From Aplectana chamaeleonis (taxonomy: Eukaryota > Nematoda > Chromadorea > Rhabditida > Cosmocercidae), in contig JAPDOI010001346.1 of NCBI GenBank assembly GCA_029168955.1, forward strand, positions 1-64,000: 64,000 nucleotides of DNA. The letters are read 5' to 3'. Positions 21,156 to 31,289 of the stretch are shown in pieces. Every line of letters begins with the position of its first letter. Within the stretch, counting starts at the first letter, position 1. Under the pieces are notes generated by a model, which worked only from the letters and a program-made list of their open reading frames with translations, ran no database searches and was not told the DNA's origin. A program made the position numbers and the translations under genes.

Positions 21156-21599
21156 TCATCCGGGTGATGAGAACGTGCCCGAATAGAGAGAGTTCAGATA
21201 ACTTGTTGCGAAGGCCGTTGAGATTAATGTGAACAATGGAGAGGGGGCGGTTGGTAATTGAGGAATCCAGAGTTGTTGGGGGCAGAGCATAAATAGGGTA
21301 TAACGAAAGGATGAGTCATGATGCCTCACAGAACTGAGGCCCGAACAGGAGAAGTGCACCCACCTTTGGCATCCGAAGCACTGGACACTTGTTTCATGCC
21401 AGGTAACATCCTCGCCGCAGGTGGCACATGGATACTTCCGTGCTGGACCTGGATTCCTCTCGACGCCGGCCCTTTGTAATAAAATCCTCAGGAGAGCTGC
21501 GGCCGACCAGCACCTCTCCCATGACAAAACCCTCTTCTCGGAGGGGTTGACGTCGGTTTGCACGGAGGCGATCTTCTTTCCTCCACACTGCCACGGCAC
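21156..21599 (-). pseudogene. LINE D: 2A-like motif and PHD finger
   Basis: The open frame reads SEKRVLSWERCW, an Ala/Leu-rich run, and RAGVERNPGP (GVERNPGP at 21444-21467), then a PHD-type finger with PCATC, QCFGC and VHFSC; the final C-x2-C pair is broken (SFRYTLF). The frame is open to near the 5' end of the element but has no ATG there (GTG at 21599); the ATG 8 bases from the 5' end is in another frame. The 2A-like peptide would release an upstream product from the PHD-endonuclease-RT part if functional; that is inferred from the motif alone. Confidence 0.72.
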
Positions 21600-21916
21600 G
21601 AACGTACGACATCTCGGCAGCAGAGAGTGTCCGTACTGGAAGATGATTAGAGAGATCGATTACCGTGCATCCTTCATTATTGATGGGTCAGCCTTTCCAC
21701 CACAGAACTCGCTCCAATGTCACTTGATGAACCACTCCGCACGGTTTCGCGTGACCGGTCGCAGCCCGATGGCGCGGCGAGCATACGGTAGCGTCCGGGT
21801 GGCAATAGCGCGCCGTGTTCGGCTGCCACACGAAGGGCCGCGCCATATGTCCTAAGAGTGCCATCCCAAAAAGGGGATCCTGGGCCTTCGGTGGAGGTCC
21901 CCGCTGCTTCACCCCC

Positions 21917-21957
21917 GTGTCCCCCCCCCCCCCGGGCGCCCCCCCCCCCCCCCCCCG
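21917..21957. repeat. Poly-C/G-rich low-complexity tract
   Basis: Two C runs of 14 or more bases separated by GGGCG. The complementary strand could form a G-quadruplex. Such tracts are also common sites of assembly error, so exact length is doubtful. Confidence 0.6.
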
Positions 21958-22024
21958 GTACTCTCCTTCGCTTGACATGTGAAATGACGGGGAGTCCGGA
22001 CCGCCCTCAAAAGCTAATAAGACC

Positions 22025-22792
22025 TTGAACTGTATTTATTTCAACGCTCGCTCGATCAGAAATAAACTTGACTCTTTACACGCTTTACTCGAATTCTCAT
22101 CTCCCGATGTTGTCGTTATATGCGAGACATGGCTTACTGAGGGCGACCCGGATGCTCTAATAGCGCCATCCCATTCCTATGTAGTCTATAGATGTGATCG
22201 TGTATCGGGTACTGCCGGTGGTGGAGTAGCGGTTATTGTGAAGAAGTGTATTAAAATTGTAGATTTTGGGCATAGATCGTTCAATTTCCATTGTGAGCTT
22301 ATGTTTCTCGATGTTGTTTCGGAATTAGGTTCCTGCTTTCGTTTAATTGCAGCCTACCGAAGGCCTGCAACGAGTAGCCAAGATTCCACCGAGATGCTCG
22401 AGACTATAGCAGACTGGTGTACTGTGCAGTGCCCTTCAGTAGCTGTTGGTGATTTCAATTATCCATTTTCTCCTGAAGACTCTGGTATGTGTTTTACTGC
22501 TTCCTTTGAACATTTCCTCATCAATTCTGGTTTGTCTTGTTTGGATTCCGATCCCACGCACGGGAAGTACGTGCTCGACTTGCTCCTGTGTAATGACCTC
22601 ACTTTGATTTCTGAATGGGAACTTCAACCGAACTTTTCCACGAGTGACCACTGTAGCATAACCTTCAAAATTGAGTTTGAATACGACGTTAGCCAAACAA
22701 CAAAAAATTGGATTTCCGTAGGGCAAATTGGGACCATGTCAATCTTTATCTATTGGATATGGACTGGGATATATGCTTTTCGGACTGCCTGA
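22025..22792 (+). pseudogene. CR1-like LINE endonuclease
   Basis: A well-preserved APE-type endonuclease. Motifs: NCIYFNARSIRNKLDSLHAL (Asn motif), VICETWLTEGDP (catalytic Glu, residue 34), TAGGGVAVIVKK, AVGDFNYPF, LDLLLCNDLTLISE and TSDHCSITF (Asp-His). The frame holds to about 22700 and is then shifted: the true continuation (RRANWDHVNLYLLDMDWD) is in the frame starting at 22708. It nicks DNA to prime insertion in the family. Confidence 0.85.
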
Positions 22793-23083
22793 GCATAAAT
22801 GAAATGTATGAAGCCTTTATCTCATACGTTCACTTCGTAGTAGAAAAATGCGTCCCCCTTCAAAAGGCGGCCATAAGTCCAAAAACTTCTCACCGCATTT
22901 GCAAAAATTGGCTGCTAGGAAGCATTTCCTATGGCGAGATCGCTTTAAACCGGGTGGACGGGTGGCCTTCAATAAGTGCGCAAAGGACTTTGAAAGGGAA
23001 TGCAACCGCTTTGCGAAAAACCGTTAAAAATTCTGGTAACCGTAAAAATTTCTTCAAGTATATGAATACTAGCTCAGGGAGTC
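22708..23083 (+). pseudogene. CR1-like LINE linker between endonuclease and RT
   Basis: DFRRANWDHVNLYLLDMDWD through FKYMNTSSGSR fits the segment between endonuclease and RT in CR1 LINEs. The sequence is cut at about 23083 by the TIR element and resumes after 23950 (DDQQKCEAFAIYSFK in another frame). Confidence 0.75.
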
Positions 23084-23950
23084 GGGGGTTCTATTCGGCC
23101 GCGATTGGCTTTCGACTCGATTACAAAGCGGTTGGATGACGATATGGCCACGTAATTTCCTTGCGCCGCGTGGCTAATCGTCGTCCAGAGTGAAGCACGT
23201 GGCGCCAATCATAGCCTTTCCACTCGGCCACGATACGCTTTCGATTCGACTACGATGAGTTTGGACGACGGACGAGCCACAATGCCCATGATTGAACACG
23301 TTGATCGATCTCTTCAGAACTGACCCGGCGCATGTCAGCCGCACAGCACGTATATAAGGGCTCGATCCCAAAGAGCGCAGTGCGCCTTTGGGCCGCTCCT
23401 GGAAGGTGAGTCACTTTCTGGACGATTTTTGAACCGCTAAGGGTCTCCCCACGGTCCTCAGCGAGAGAGCTCCTCGCTGTCGACCGTGGCGAAGGTGATG
23501 TCCCTGTCGCGGACTGCTGTGGGGTGATCCTACTGCGGTCCGTGACTTGAACCGTATCCTTGTTGGGGGAGACCCGCTCATCGAAGGTGTGGGAACCGCC
23601 CCAGCGCCACGTGCTCATATCGAACAGGTCACGTGGTGCTGCGTGGAAACGGGGTTCGGAGAAGGTTTTGCATGTCTGGGCCACGTGCTCCTATTGACAA
23701 GGCCACATGCTTTAACGTGGAAGTAGGGTGCGGCAAAGTTTTGACTCGCTGCGTCACGTAGTGCTATCGAACAGGCCACGTGCTGTCGCGTGGGAAATGG
23801 GTGTGCAGCAAGGGTTTTGTCTCTCTGCGCCACGTAGTCTTATCGAACAGGTCACGTGCTCCTCGGAGCAGCACGTGCTGCTGCAAAAGTTCCTCTCAAC
23901 TCGACTAGGTACCCGAATAGAAAGCCTATCGTGGCCGAATAGAACCCCCC
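23084..23950. mobile_element. Unclassified TIR element inserted in the CR1-like LINE
   Basis: The ends are inverted copies: GGGGGTTCTATTCGGCC at 23084-23100 and GGCCGAATAGAACCCCC at the right end, continuing imperfectly (CGATTGGCTTTC / GAAAGCCTATCG). No clear target duplication was seen. No transposase frame was found. The interior contains about four tandem units of 72-76 bp with CACGTG cores (23615-23870). Confidence 0.65.
23615..23880. repeat. Tandem repeat of 72-76 bp with CACGTG cores
   Basis: Units begin ATCGAACAGGTCACGTG or a close variant at about 23618, 23693, 23765 and 23841. Each holds one or two CACGTG/CACGTA sites. It lies inside the TIR element, so an internal origin is likely. 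Confidence 0.6.
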
Positions 23951-25010
23951 AACTCTCTGAGAGGGTGAAGACTCGTAAGGGTATTTCCGCATTGAAAAAG
24001 CGAGTTCAGGTGAAAGCATCGCTGATGATCAACAAAAGTGCGAGGCCTTCGCAATTTATTCTTTCAAAGGTTTTTTGTTCAGGATAACGGTCACCAGGCT
24101 CCTCCATTTCCCCAAACGATGCCCGTGCATAATTTGGCGTGATCCATCACCATTAACTGCGAATTGATTGCGCTCAGTAATTAGAGAAATTGAGCGACAA
24201 AATCTCTCTTACTCCAGATTCTTTACCTTTTTATTTTATAAAAGAGAGCCTCCGTTGGGATTATGTTTACCCCTCTTGTGCATCTTTCAAACACAGTCTA
24301 GCAGTGGGGAACCCTACCGACTGGTGTGGAAAAAACTGCAATTGTCTCACCTTTGCTTGGGGGTAAAGGCACCAGCTAATCAGGTCTCTAACTATCGGCC
24401 TATTAAAGTCTAACCTCCTCGGTGTGTAAAGTCCTCGGAGATTATTGTCAAAGACTGTATCCCTTCCCCTACCTAACATCAAATGAGCTCCTCAATCCTG
24501 CCCAGTACATGGTTTCCCCTGCCTGGCAAGTCAACATTGTCCCAGTGCTGTTATCCTCGTTTCATGACTGGTGTTCGGCACTCTAACGAAAACTGCCAGA
24601 CTGATGTAGTCTATATAGATTATGCAAAAAGCTTTTGACACTGTATGTCATCACAAATTGCTAATTAAACTCGAAAGTTACGGTATTTGCGCTGATATTT
24701 GGAACTGGCTAAAGTCTTTTTTAATATGCATCTGTGCTATAAGATCGTGCATGGTTTTTGCGACATTCCCTTTGACAGCCTTTTCGTGTTTACTCGCCAC
24801 CATGTCCGTTCTCGCAAACATGGATTCCAACTTGAACGGAAATTCACCTCTAAAGGCAGCATATTGAATTCCTTTGCGTTCAGGGTTGTCAGAAATTGGA
24901 ACAATTTGCCTGCAGAAATCGCTGAATCCGGAAACTTTTCTATCTTTCGAAGTAGACTATCCAAGTACGATCTCAGGTCACTACAAGGAACGAGTAAGCG
25001 TCCACTCTGA
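23951..25010 (+). pseudogene. CR1-like LINE reverse transcriptase, palm deleted
   Basis: Pieces in order: APANQVSNYRPIKV (about 24370-24413; the Arg-Pro-Ile block), VYIDYAKAFDTVCHHKLL (24610-24660; catalytic Asp), LKSFL (about 24710), then a jump to KIVHGFCDIPFDSLF, RSRKHGFQLERKFTSKGS and FRVVRNWNNLPAEIAESGNF (24699-25010), the C-terminal end of nematode CR1 RTs. The deletion near 24720 removes the YxDD box, so it cannot encode an active RT. Confidence 0.82.
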
Positions 25011-25285
25011 TTAAAAGGGTATTACAAATAATCTAATGTGACGGGTTTTTCCAGCTTGTTGTGCTTTTCTTTTTCCCAGAAGCGGTGGCCTCAAGTATCT
25101 TGAGACAAGATGTCATTGGAATTGTAAAAAGAAAAATTTCCTCTGCAAAAAAAATCATATTTTGTCCCCTTCTCACTTCTGCCATTGTTATGCCTTTTTT
25201 TTACTTTAACAAAGAATCTCATCCACATACGTGTATATGTATGTTTCTTTATTTCCACAATAAAGTCGTTGAATGAATGAAAAGA

Positions 25286-26149
25286 CAACAAAACAAGCAT
25301 TCATGAAAATCTTGCTAATTGGGGGCGGGTGGACACCCAGTAATTAGCCGTCCTAATTTGTTTCTGGCCGTTTTTTTTCTCCGACTTTTCTCTTATTTTT
25401 TCTTTGTGAGTTCCTTTTCATTAAGATAACACAACAATCGGTTTCATCGCGAACCCTGCCTTCAAGGAGCTATTCTTACTCTTCAACAGCAGCGCGTGAA
25501 GCGCGGGCGTGGCGTTAAAGTATGAGTACTTTTTACGCGCTGCGCGTGCGTGACACGCGTCGAGTAGTTATGTATACTCCAGCGGCAACTTTATAGCGGA
25601 GACATGTAAAGTTGGCCTAAACTGAGTCGACCTTCTGTAAGAACCTTCTGTACCTGTGTTCTCCACCGTGGTAGCAGAAAATATTACTAGAATCAAGCAG
25701 TAGTAGTTTGGTTAAAGGGAATGAATTGATACAAGCGTAATTATGAAATCAATGCAAAATCCGGCACAGGCGTTGCCGCCATAGCGGAGCGGAGTGACGC
25801 GCGGACGTGGCGTCAGGTCATTCAAGCTCCAACGCCACGCCCGCGCCGCGATGGCGTTGAATTGAGTAACGTTCCCGATGCTTTCACTCAAACTCTTTCT
25901 TGACTACAATGTAACTCAAAAGTTTGAAAACCGTATTCCTCAAATTCGATTCAATATTGTTAGCGTATAAATTCAACTCTCTCGTCGCTCACACTATCCG
26001 CTGCACCCTAGGACCGCAACGGGAACAATCCTGAGGGTAGTTGCGATGCAGTGTGTGGATTCTAGCAGCAGTCGCAATTATTGAACAACGGCCAATCCTT
26101 CGGACAAAAAGCACCTTGTAAAGCCTCTTCGTTCAATTTAGTCTATTTA
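25286..26149. other. Interval with GC-rich inverted repeats, no gene recognised
   Basis: GCGCGGGCGTGGCGTT (about 25502-25517) and its exact inverse AACGCCACGCCCGCGC (about 25831-25846) face each other, with a third related copy near 25793. They may bound a small repeat element. No coding signature. Confidence 0.4.
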
Positions 26150-26637
26150 AAGGCAGTGTTCACGATAAGAAATGTGTTTCAGTTTCCACCAGGAATGGGT
26201 AGTGGAAGGGCACACTGTAATGTTGACGTCGAAAGAACGCATGAAAACGAGCCAGGAAGAGCCCCAAAAGAGCCCGAAGTTGCAACTTCGAGCGCATTGA
26301 AAACCCCAAAAGCGCATCACACGCCCACCGACGTGAACAAATGAGAACTTCAGATCCTTAGATGAGCTATGGTTTTCGAACAATAGCCCCGTTCTTCCCT
26401 TCATTCTCAACTTCTTTTTTTACTCAGGTCAGGTGGCATACATCGGCTGCAAAAGACGGAAGTTACAAGCCTCGGACAACTCGTCCACCATGTTTCCTTA
26501 GCTCATATTTTGAGGGACCATAACTCCGTTCCCAGAAGGTCTTGTACGATTTCAGAGACATCATTGGAATCAGTATGGGGCCGTTTTCAAAATAGGCGGA
26601 AAAACAGAAAAACGATTTTTATCGTGGACACTGCCTT
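26150..26637. mobile_element. AAGGCAGTG-family MITE, copy 1
   Basis: Terminal inverted repeats AAGGCAGTGTTCACGATAA (left) and ATCGTGGACACTGCCTT (right) flanked by TA on both sides; 488 bp. It carries no transposase. The same ends occur at 53066-53533, at 58275-59633 (interrupted by a mariner) and singly at 43822. TA target duplication suggests Tc1/mariner-type mobilisation. It lies just downstream of GT31 exon 2, in what would be the next intron. Confidence 0.8.
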
Positions 26638-26855
26638 TAATTAACGGGGTCGCGGAGGTGGACTGTCGTGCGCTACTAAGCCCCGTTGGTTTGGGTGTCA
26701 CAAACGCCGCACGGCTCGCCGCAAAGAACGTGCTGGGTAAATTCACTAGACTAAACTTGACAAGGAGCCCGTACGTAGTTGCCATAACACAGTGATAAGA
26801 GAATATACACCCACAACAATCGTTCAAGTCAACTAAGTGTTCAATCAATTAATAC

Positions 26856-27257
26856 CTCATTCCTTTGACTCCAATCGGAAAGCGATGTTGTACCACAGAC
26901 GGACCTTTTCGTGAGAGTTTTAGCCATGTGTCCCGTACCACCGCTCTCACGGCACTTTCATTCGGCGACGACATGATGGTGACAAGCAGAAAAGTCTCAG
27001 GAAGTGCCGCTTGGGCAGTGTCTGGAGGTCCGATTTGTGCACCAGCTGACGCCACTAAATGGAAATGCATCAATGGTTCGGATTTGTCATCTCAGAATGA
27101 CTTCATAGCCCACAAGGATCAATAAGCTCTCACCTGACGCAGCTGACTTAGGCGAGTAACCACTCGCAGATTCACAAGAACAATTATACGAGATCACCAG
27201 TGTACAGATTATACATACAGCTATCGCTCCCAATAAATATTTACGAAGAAAAGACAT
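26856..27257 (-). CDS. Probable beta-1,3-galactosyltransferase (GT31), first two exons
   Basis: Exon 1 (27134-27257) starts at an ATG right after GTGTTCCAG, a good cis or SL trans-splice acceptor. It encodes a short cytoplasmic tail (MSFLRK), a hydrophobic anchor (residues 7-24) and a polar stem, as in type II Golgi enzymes. It ends CAG/GTGAGA. A 79-bp intron ends in CATTTAG, and exon 2 (26856-27054) continues in phase: FLLVTIMSSPNESAVRAVVR, DTWLKLS and VVQHRFPIGVKGM, the start of the GT31 domain (R-x2-IR-x-TW and F-x-IG-type motifs). Exon 2 ends ATGAG/GTATT. It resembles B3GALT6/sqv-2-type enzymes of glycosaminoglycan linker synthesis, but family members are hard to separate from this region. 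The DxD exons were not found in the window. Confidence 0.65.
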
Positions 27258-27824
27258 CTGGAACACAAGCTAAATTCTCAAGGATTATACAAAACACACT
27301 CTTTTTTGAATAAAAATTCATGGCTAGTGGATGTCATTGTTGTAAGCGAGAAGAATGCACACAAGCAATTCAGTCATTTGACGCCGGAAACCACACAAAG
27401 TACCAGATTAAAGCACGCATTCTGTATGGAGACATCTGGTATTACACGAATACATGTTTTAGTAGGATAGGACTGATATTTCTACACTTGAATATCAGAT
27501 AAATTTTAACAGAGAAGAGAATGTATCCTATTGCCAAGGCTGTGTTCGAGTGTCAGTGTGCACTATGAGTACTCAATTCGTAGAGAACATTGATCGCTAG
27601 AAAGCCATTCATTCAATGACCAGCAGTCGAGAAATGGATTCCAAATCTTACTGGCCACAAATATCTGTTTCGCTGTTTTTGAGGAATAATCGATTTTATC
27701 GATTTTTAAATCGAAAATCGGTCCCAAACGGCAGGGAACATTCCATATTATTAGGGGGGGGGGGCAATCCAATTGGGCTAAAGCCTGCTCATTTGCGAAA
27801 CATATGAATTCAATGGTAATTTTC
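27258..27824. other. Upstream region of the GT31 gene
   Basis: AT-rich sequence with a G run at 27753-27763 and a small palindrome at about 27690-27722 (ATCGATTTT ... AAATCGAAAAT). It probably contains the promoter of the minus-strand gene, but no specific site can be named. Confidence 0.35.
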
Positions 27825-28408
27825 AGAGCTCAGCATCTTTGAACGCTTCTATTCATTGTGAGGTAAACCATCAAACCTTGCCGAGTTGACAGGATATTTG
27901 AGCAACCTTAGAAATAGATGATAGCGTCTGCGAAAATTTCCGACGGAGCGTAATTATCGACTTTTAGCGAATTTTGTTATTTTGCAATCTCGGTCTCTTC
28001 TGGCTTATCCGAGAAGTTTCGGTTTTGAAGCTTCAAAGCTAACTATAAGTATAATGGCCAAGTCCCGACTCAATAGATTTTTTTGTGTCGATCATCGATC
28101 TTTTTTTTTGAAAATCGAGAAAATGGCGAAAATCGAATTAAAAAAACGCTCGATAAGCGACGAGAAAAAACTACTGAGTGGGATTTCGGCCACTATACTT
28201 TACTTCAAAACTTCGAGGACGAACATTCTCGGATAAGCCAGAAAAGGCCGAAGTTTCAAAATCACAAAAACCGCTGAAAAGCAATAAATATTCTTTGTCC
28301 AAATTTTCCGCAAACGTTATTATGTAGCTCTAAGGTGACTCAAATATCGTGTCAACTCTGACACGTTTGGTGGTTTGCTTCAAAGTGAACAGAAGCACCC
28401 AAAGATGC
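27825..28408. repeat. Long fold-back element 1 (arms about 290 bp)
   Basis: Near-symmetrical inverted repeat centred at about 28117. Matching pairs include TCTGGCTTATCCGAGAA (about 27997) with TTCTCGGATAAGCCAGA (about 28226), GATATTTGAG with CTCAAATATC, and GGTAAACCATCAAAC with GTTTGGTGGTTTGC. There is no coding content. It has MITE-like or fold-back transposon character; a transcript would form a long hairpin. Confidence 0.75.
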
Positions 28409-28849
28409 TAAGTACTGATGATTAACACTTAATTATTTCGCAAATGAGCAGGCTTTGACCCAAGTGTAAAGCAGTGTTAGATAGAAAAGAATTTGTGCTC
28501 AGGGTTCGGCACGAGGTGTGGACAACGCTAAATTTTCTCAGACCCGCCCTCGGGAAGCAAACTTTTGGCGATTCTCTCGGACCCCCTCTCAGAAGCGTTA
28601 ATAGGTCAAATTTTTGCGATTTTCTTGGACCTCCTCCCAGGAGTGCTAATTGTCTGTTTTTGCAGCAAAATTGAAATAAAAGGAACAACTTATTCCAAGA
28701 GATGTATAATTTAAAGAAGAGCAACCATTCCAAAAAACAGGACATTAACAGTGAAATAGATCACGGACGAGGCTTTTCTTTTAGGATTGCATGAAGTTGC
28801 CTGCTTTTTTGAAAAACTTAGCTAAAGTAAGGGTTTTGATTATAGGTGC
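28409..28849. repeat. Short imperfect tandem repeats, otherwise nothing recognised
   Basis: Around 28540-28655 a unit of about 60 bp (CGGACCCCCTCTCAGAAGCG / TGGACCTCCTCCCAGGAGTG) is repeated two to three times. An open minus-strand frame over it (GGGPRKS repeats) is a by-product of the repeat. Confidence 0.4.
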
Positions 28850-29890
28850 GGTCGCGCTGGAAGTCTACATTTTTGCAAGTTATGAGTCAGAAGAATACGA
28901 TGATCGAGTCCAGCGTGGTCGATTTACCCTTTATATTCACTTTCACCGTCCAACATAGATGCTGAACACCGCTACAGTATCAGGCCTCACACTTTTCTCA
29001 GGTGTGATCCCGCCGGAAGTCGTCAATTTCGAGATTTAGGTGTGACGGGAGTAGGATATTTGAGCCCAGCGTGGTCGATTTACCCTGTATACAATCTTGT
29101 ACCGTCTCAGTGTAACGCCGAAGACCGCTAAATAGGAAGCGGAACCAGAAAAAAAAAACGTAGAAAAACGTCAAAAACCACAAACCTGGAATAGGGTTTT
29201 AAAACACCTGTAACTTAGCTTCCATAAGAGCTACCCCGGGTTTGAGCAAAACTAAGAAACTAGGTATGTAACCCTACCGAATGAAACTTTATTCGCTCCC
29301 AAAGGACGCCTTAAAAAATTTTACTTGGTGTGGACATTTGATGTTTTGAGCATAAATTTCCACACCTAGCCAGTGCATTTAGGTGTGGACATTTATGCTC
29401 AAAACATCAAATGTCCACACCTAACAAATTTTTTGTAAGGCGTCCTCTGGGAGCGAGTAAAGTTTCATTCGGTAGGGTTACAAACCTAGTTTCTTAGTTT
29501 TGCTCAAACCTGGGGTGGCTCTTTTGAAAGTTAGGTTACAGCTGTTTTGAAACCCTACTCCAGGTTTGTGGACTTTGACGTTTTTTTTACGTTTTTTTTT
29601 CCTTGTTCCGCTTCCTATGTAGCGGTTTTCGGCGTTAAACTGAGACGGTAAAGGATTGTGTAGGAGGCGAATCAACCACGCTGGACTCAAATATCTTACT
29701 CTCATGACACCTCCCTTTTAAAAATGCCCCTTTTCAGCGGGGCAACACCTGAGAAAAGTGTGAGGCCACACAGAAAAGTGCCTTTCAGCGTCCATCTTAG
29801 AGGCTGAAAATTTGTCTCTAGGGTATATCTACCACTCTCGACTCGAATATCTTATTTTCGTGACCCTTACTTTGCAAAAAAAATGTGAGA
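28850..29890. repeat. Long fold-back element 2 (arms about 510 bp)
   Basis: Inverted repeat centred at about 29377 with core CCACACCTAG...TTAGGTGTGG and a 10-base loop. The arms pair over several hundred bases (GAGCCCAGCGTGGTCGATTT with the AATCAACCACGCTGGACTC side; ACCGTCTCAGTGTAACGCCG with CGGCGTTAAACTGAGACGGT). The CACACCTAG/TTAGGTGTG core also sits at the centre of the fold-back at 60400-60885. Confidence 0.8.
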
Positions 29891-31289
29891 AAAAAAAACT
29901 TGAGCACCTAGCGAGATCGGATCCGCGTAGTGTGTTTCGTGTGTGAGTTGGTTTTGGAGAATGAAATTCGAAGCGTAACCAGATTAGATGACGCTCTTTC
30001 CAACTAGCAAATGTTTTTGTCATGTCTGGTCTGGCTAATGTTGAAGCACCTATTTTCGTATCTAACCACTTATTAAAGCGTGTTTTCCATACATTTGAAG
30101 TGACCTGTTCTTCTCTGAAAACATATTTATTTCTTTAGAACATCTCGTCGTCTTCGCCTTTACCAATAACTTCATTCTTCGCATCCTTCTCTTTTCTTCC
30201 GCCCCATTCCGTAGCTTCCAATCTGTTCTTATTTGCAATTCATTACACAACTATCCAGGATACACGCCCAGAACCTATGTGCCTTATATTCAACCGTAGG
30301 AGAACCTTTACCATAATTGTAACATTGACGTAAATTTAAGTACAAGAAGGTTTCATGTAAATTGGACGATATTACCGGATTATTGGCAAAAAATATTTCT
30401 AAACAGTCTACCTACTACCCCCGGTCAGAATGATTCACGTGATCTCCTGATGGAGCTCAGACCACCCTCCCTCCACCATTGCGCAGCTCAGACCCTCCAG
30501 TGTGGATATCCACACCCCGCGCCGAACCCTGTTTGTGCTTTCGATTGGTATATCGCATTTGGCCGAAGAACCAACGCTGAAAGGTTTAAAAATCGTCAAA
30601 GTAGCGAGAAATGTTCGCGTCAACCTAATATTATGGCTTCTAAGAACTTAGTACAGAATTCTCGTACGGTATAAACTTCGTTGCCAGCCTTGAGATCGAC
30701 GAATAGAACTTCTAAAGTCAGACTTGCGCTTTTCTTCTGTGATGTTCTTTGCCCCTCCTCTACCAACTCTAATTCCTCTGATAAGAAAAACCATTTTAGC
30801 GTAGTCAAAATTGAGCAAAATGAAGCGCCTAGCGAGAATACCCTTGCTACCAGTGCAAATTGTGAATGTCCTTTTCCTAATCCTATAATGTATGTATCAA
30901 TATTATAGGTCACTGAATGCATTTGGGCTAGAGAAGGGCTGTTCAAAATCAGCCACAAGGATCGTTTATCTCGTCTAACAAACTTGTTCTCCGTTACTGT
31001 TGTTGTTCTCCGTTACTTTGTGCTTTCTCTCTGGAGAAAACTTTATTGTTTTCTTATGCTTTATGCATCTAGACAACCATGGCGTATTATTAAATATAAA
31101 TCAAAATATATACATCAATCTCAGAGTGCTTCGAGGCAAATTTCCCAGACTAGCTTTTTGCTCGGACTCTCGTCATCCGGCTTTGATGACGATTGAGTAG
31201 CCGCAGTCGCAGAAATCACTCGTTGCTAGAGAAGCCTCTACTTTTATCTAATCCTCGCGATCCCTTCGTCTCACCCCACTGCCCTCAAG
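29891..31289. other. Interval without recognised genes
   Basis: Short frames on both strands (for example 30620-30958 minus) show no domain. Around 31090-31250 the sequence approaches the LINE-derived array. Nothing else can be supported. Confidence 0.35.

Larger units (their letters stand above)
18147..21620 (-). mobile_element. 2A/PHD-type LINE, copy D, full length with TSD
   Basis: A 3,474-bp minus-strand insertion. On the minus strand it starts CTGCCGAGATGTCG at 21620 and ends with a GAAGAAGAAGAA tail at 18147. AGAGAGTGTC (plus-strand reading) flanks it at 18137-18146 and 21622-21631, an exact 10-bp target-site duplication. Order: 2A/PHD 21156-21599, endonuclease 20454-21150, linker 19897-20379, RT about 18940-19900, thumb 18628-18924, Cys/His tail 18191-18439. 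It matches copy C closely in length and layout. Confidence 0.9.
22020..25285 (+). mobile_element. CR1-like LINE, internally deleted and split
   Basis: A plus-strand LINE of a different family from copies A-D: endonuclease 22025-22700, linker 22708-23083, RT pieces 23951-24720 and C-terminal part about 24725-25010. The 3' end shows a short TGAA-type repeat (GTTGAATGAATGAA, about 25268-25281), as in CR1 elements. A TIR element occupies 23084-23950. The RT lacks the palm between the AKAFDTV block and the C-terminus, including the YxDD box. A piece of what looks like the same family's missing C-terminus lies at 40073-40453. Confidence 0.85.

Noticed and set aside
21917..21957. Poly-C tract as a regulatory quadruplex
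   Set aside because: It lies between transposons, and such runs are prone to sequencing error; no functional evidence.
26570..26848. Minus-strand frame that could be a third GT31 exon (acceptor TTTACCCAG before STFFAASRAAF)
   Set aside because: Phase would fit, but the residues do not resemble GT31 proteins and the frame runs into the MITE at 26637.
28422..28745. Minus-strand frame with GGGPRKS repeats
   Set aside because: It follows a short imperfect tandem DNA repeat and shows no other protein-like feature.
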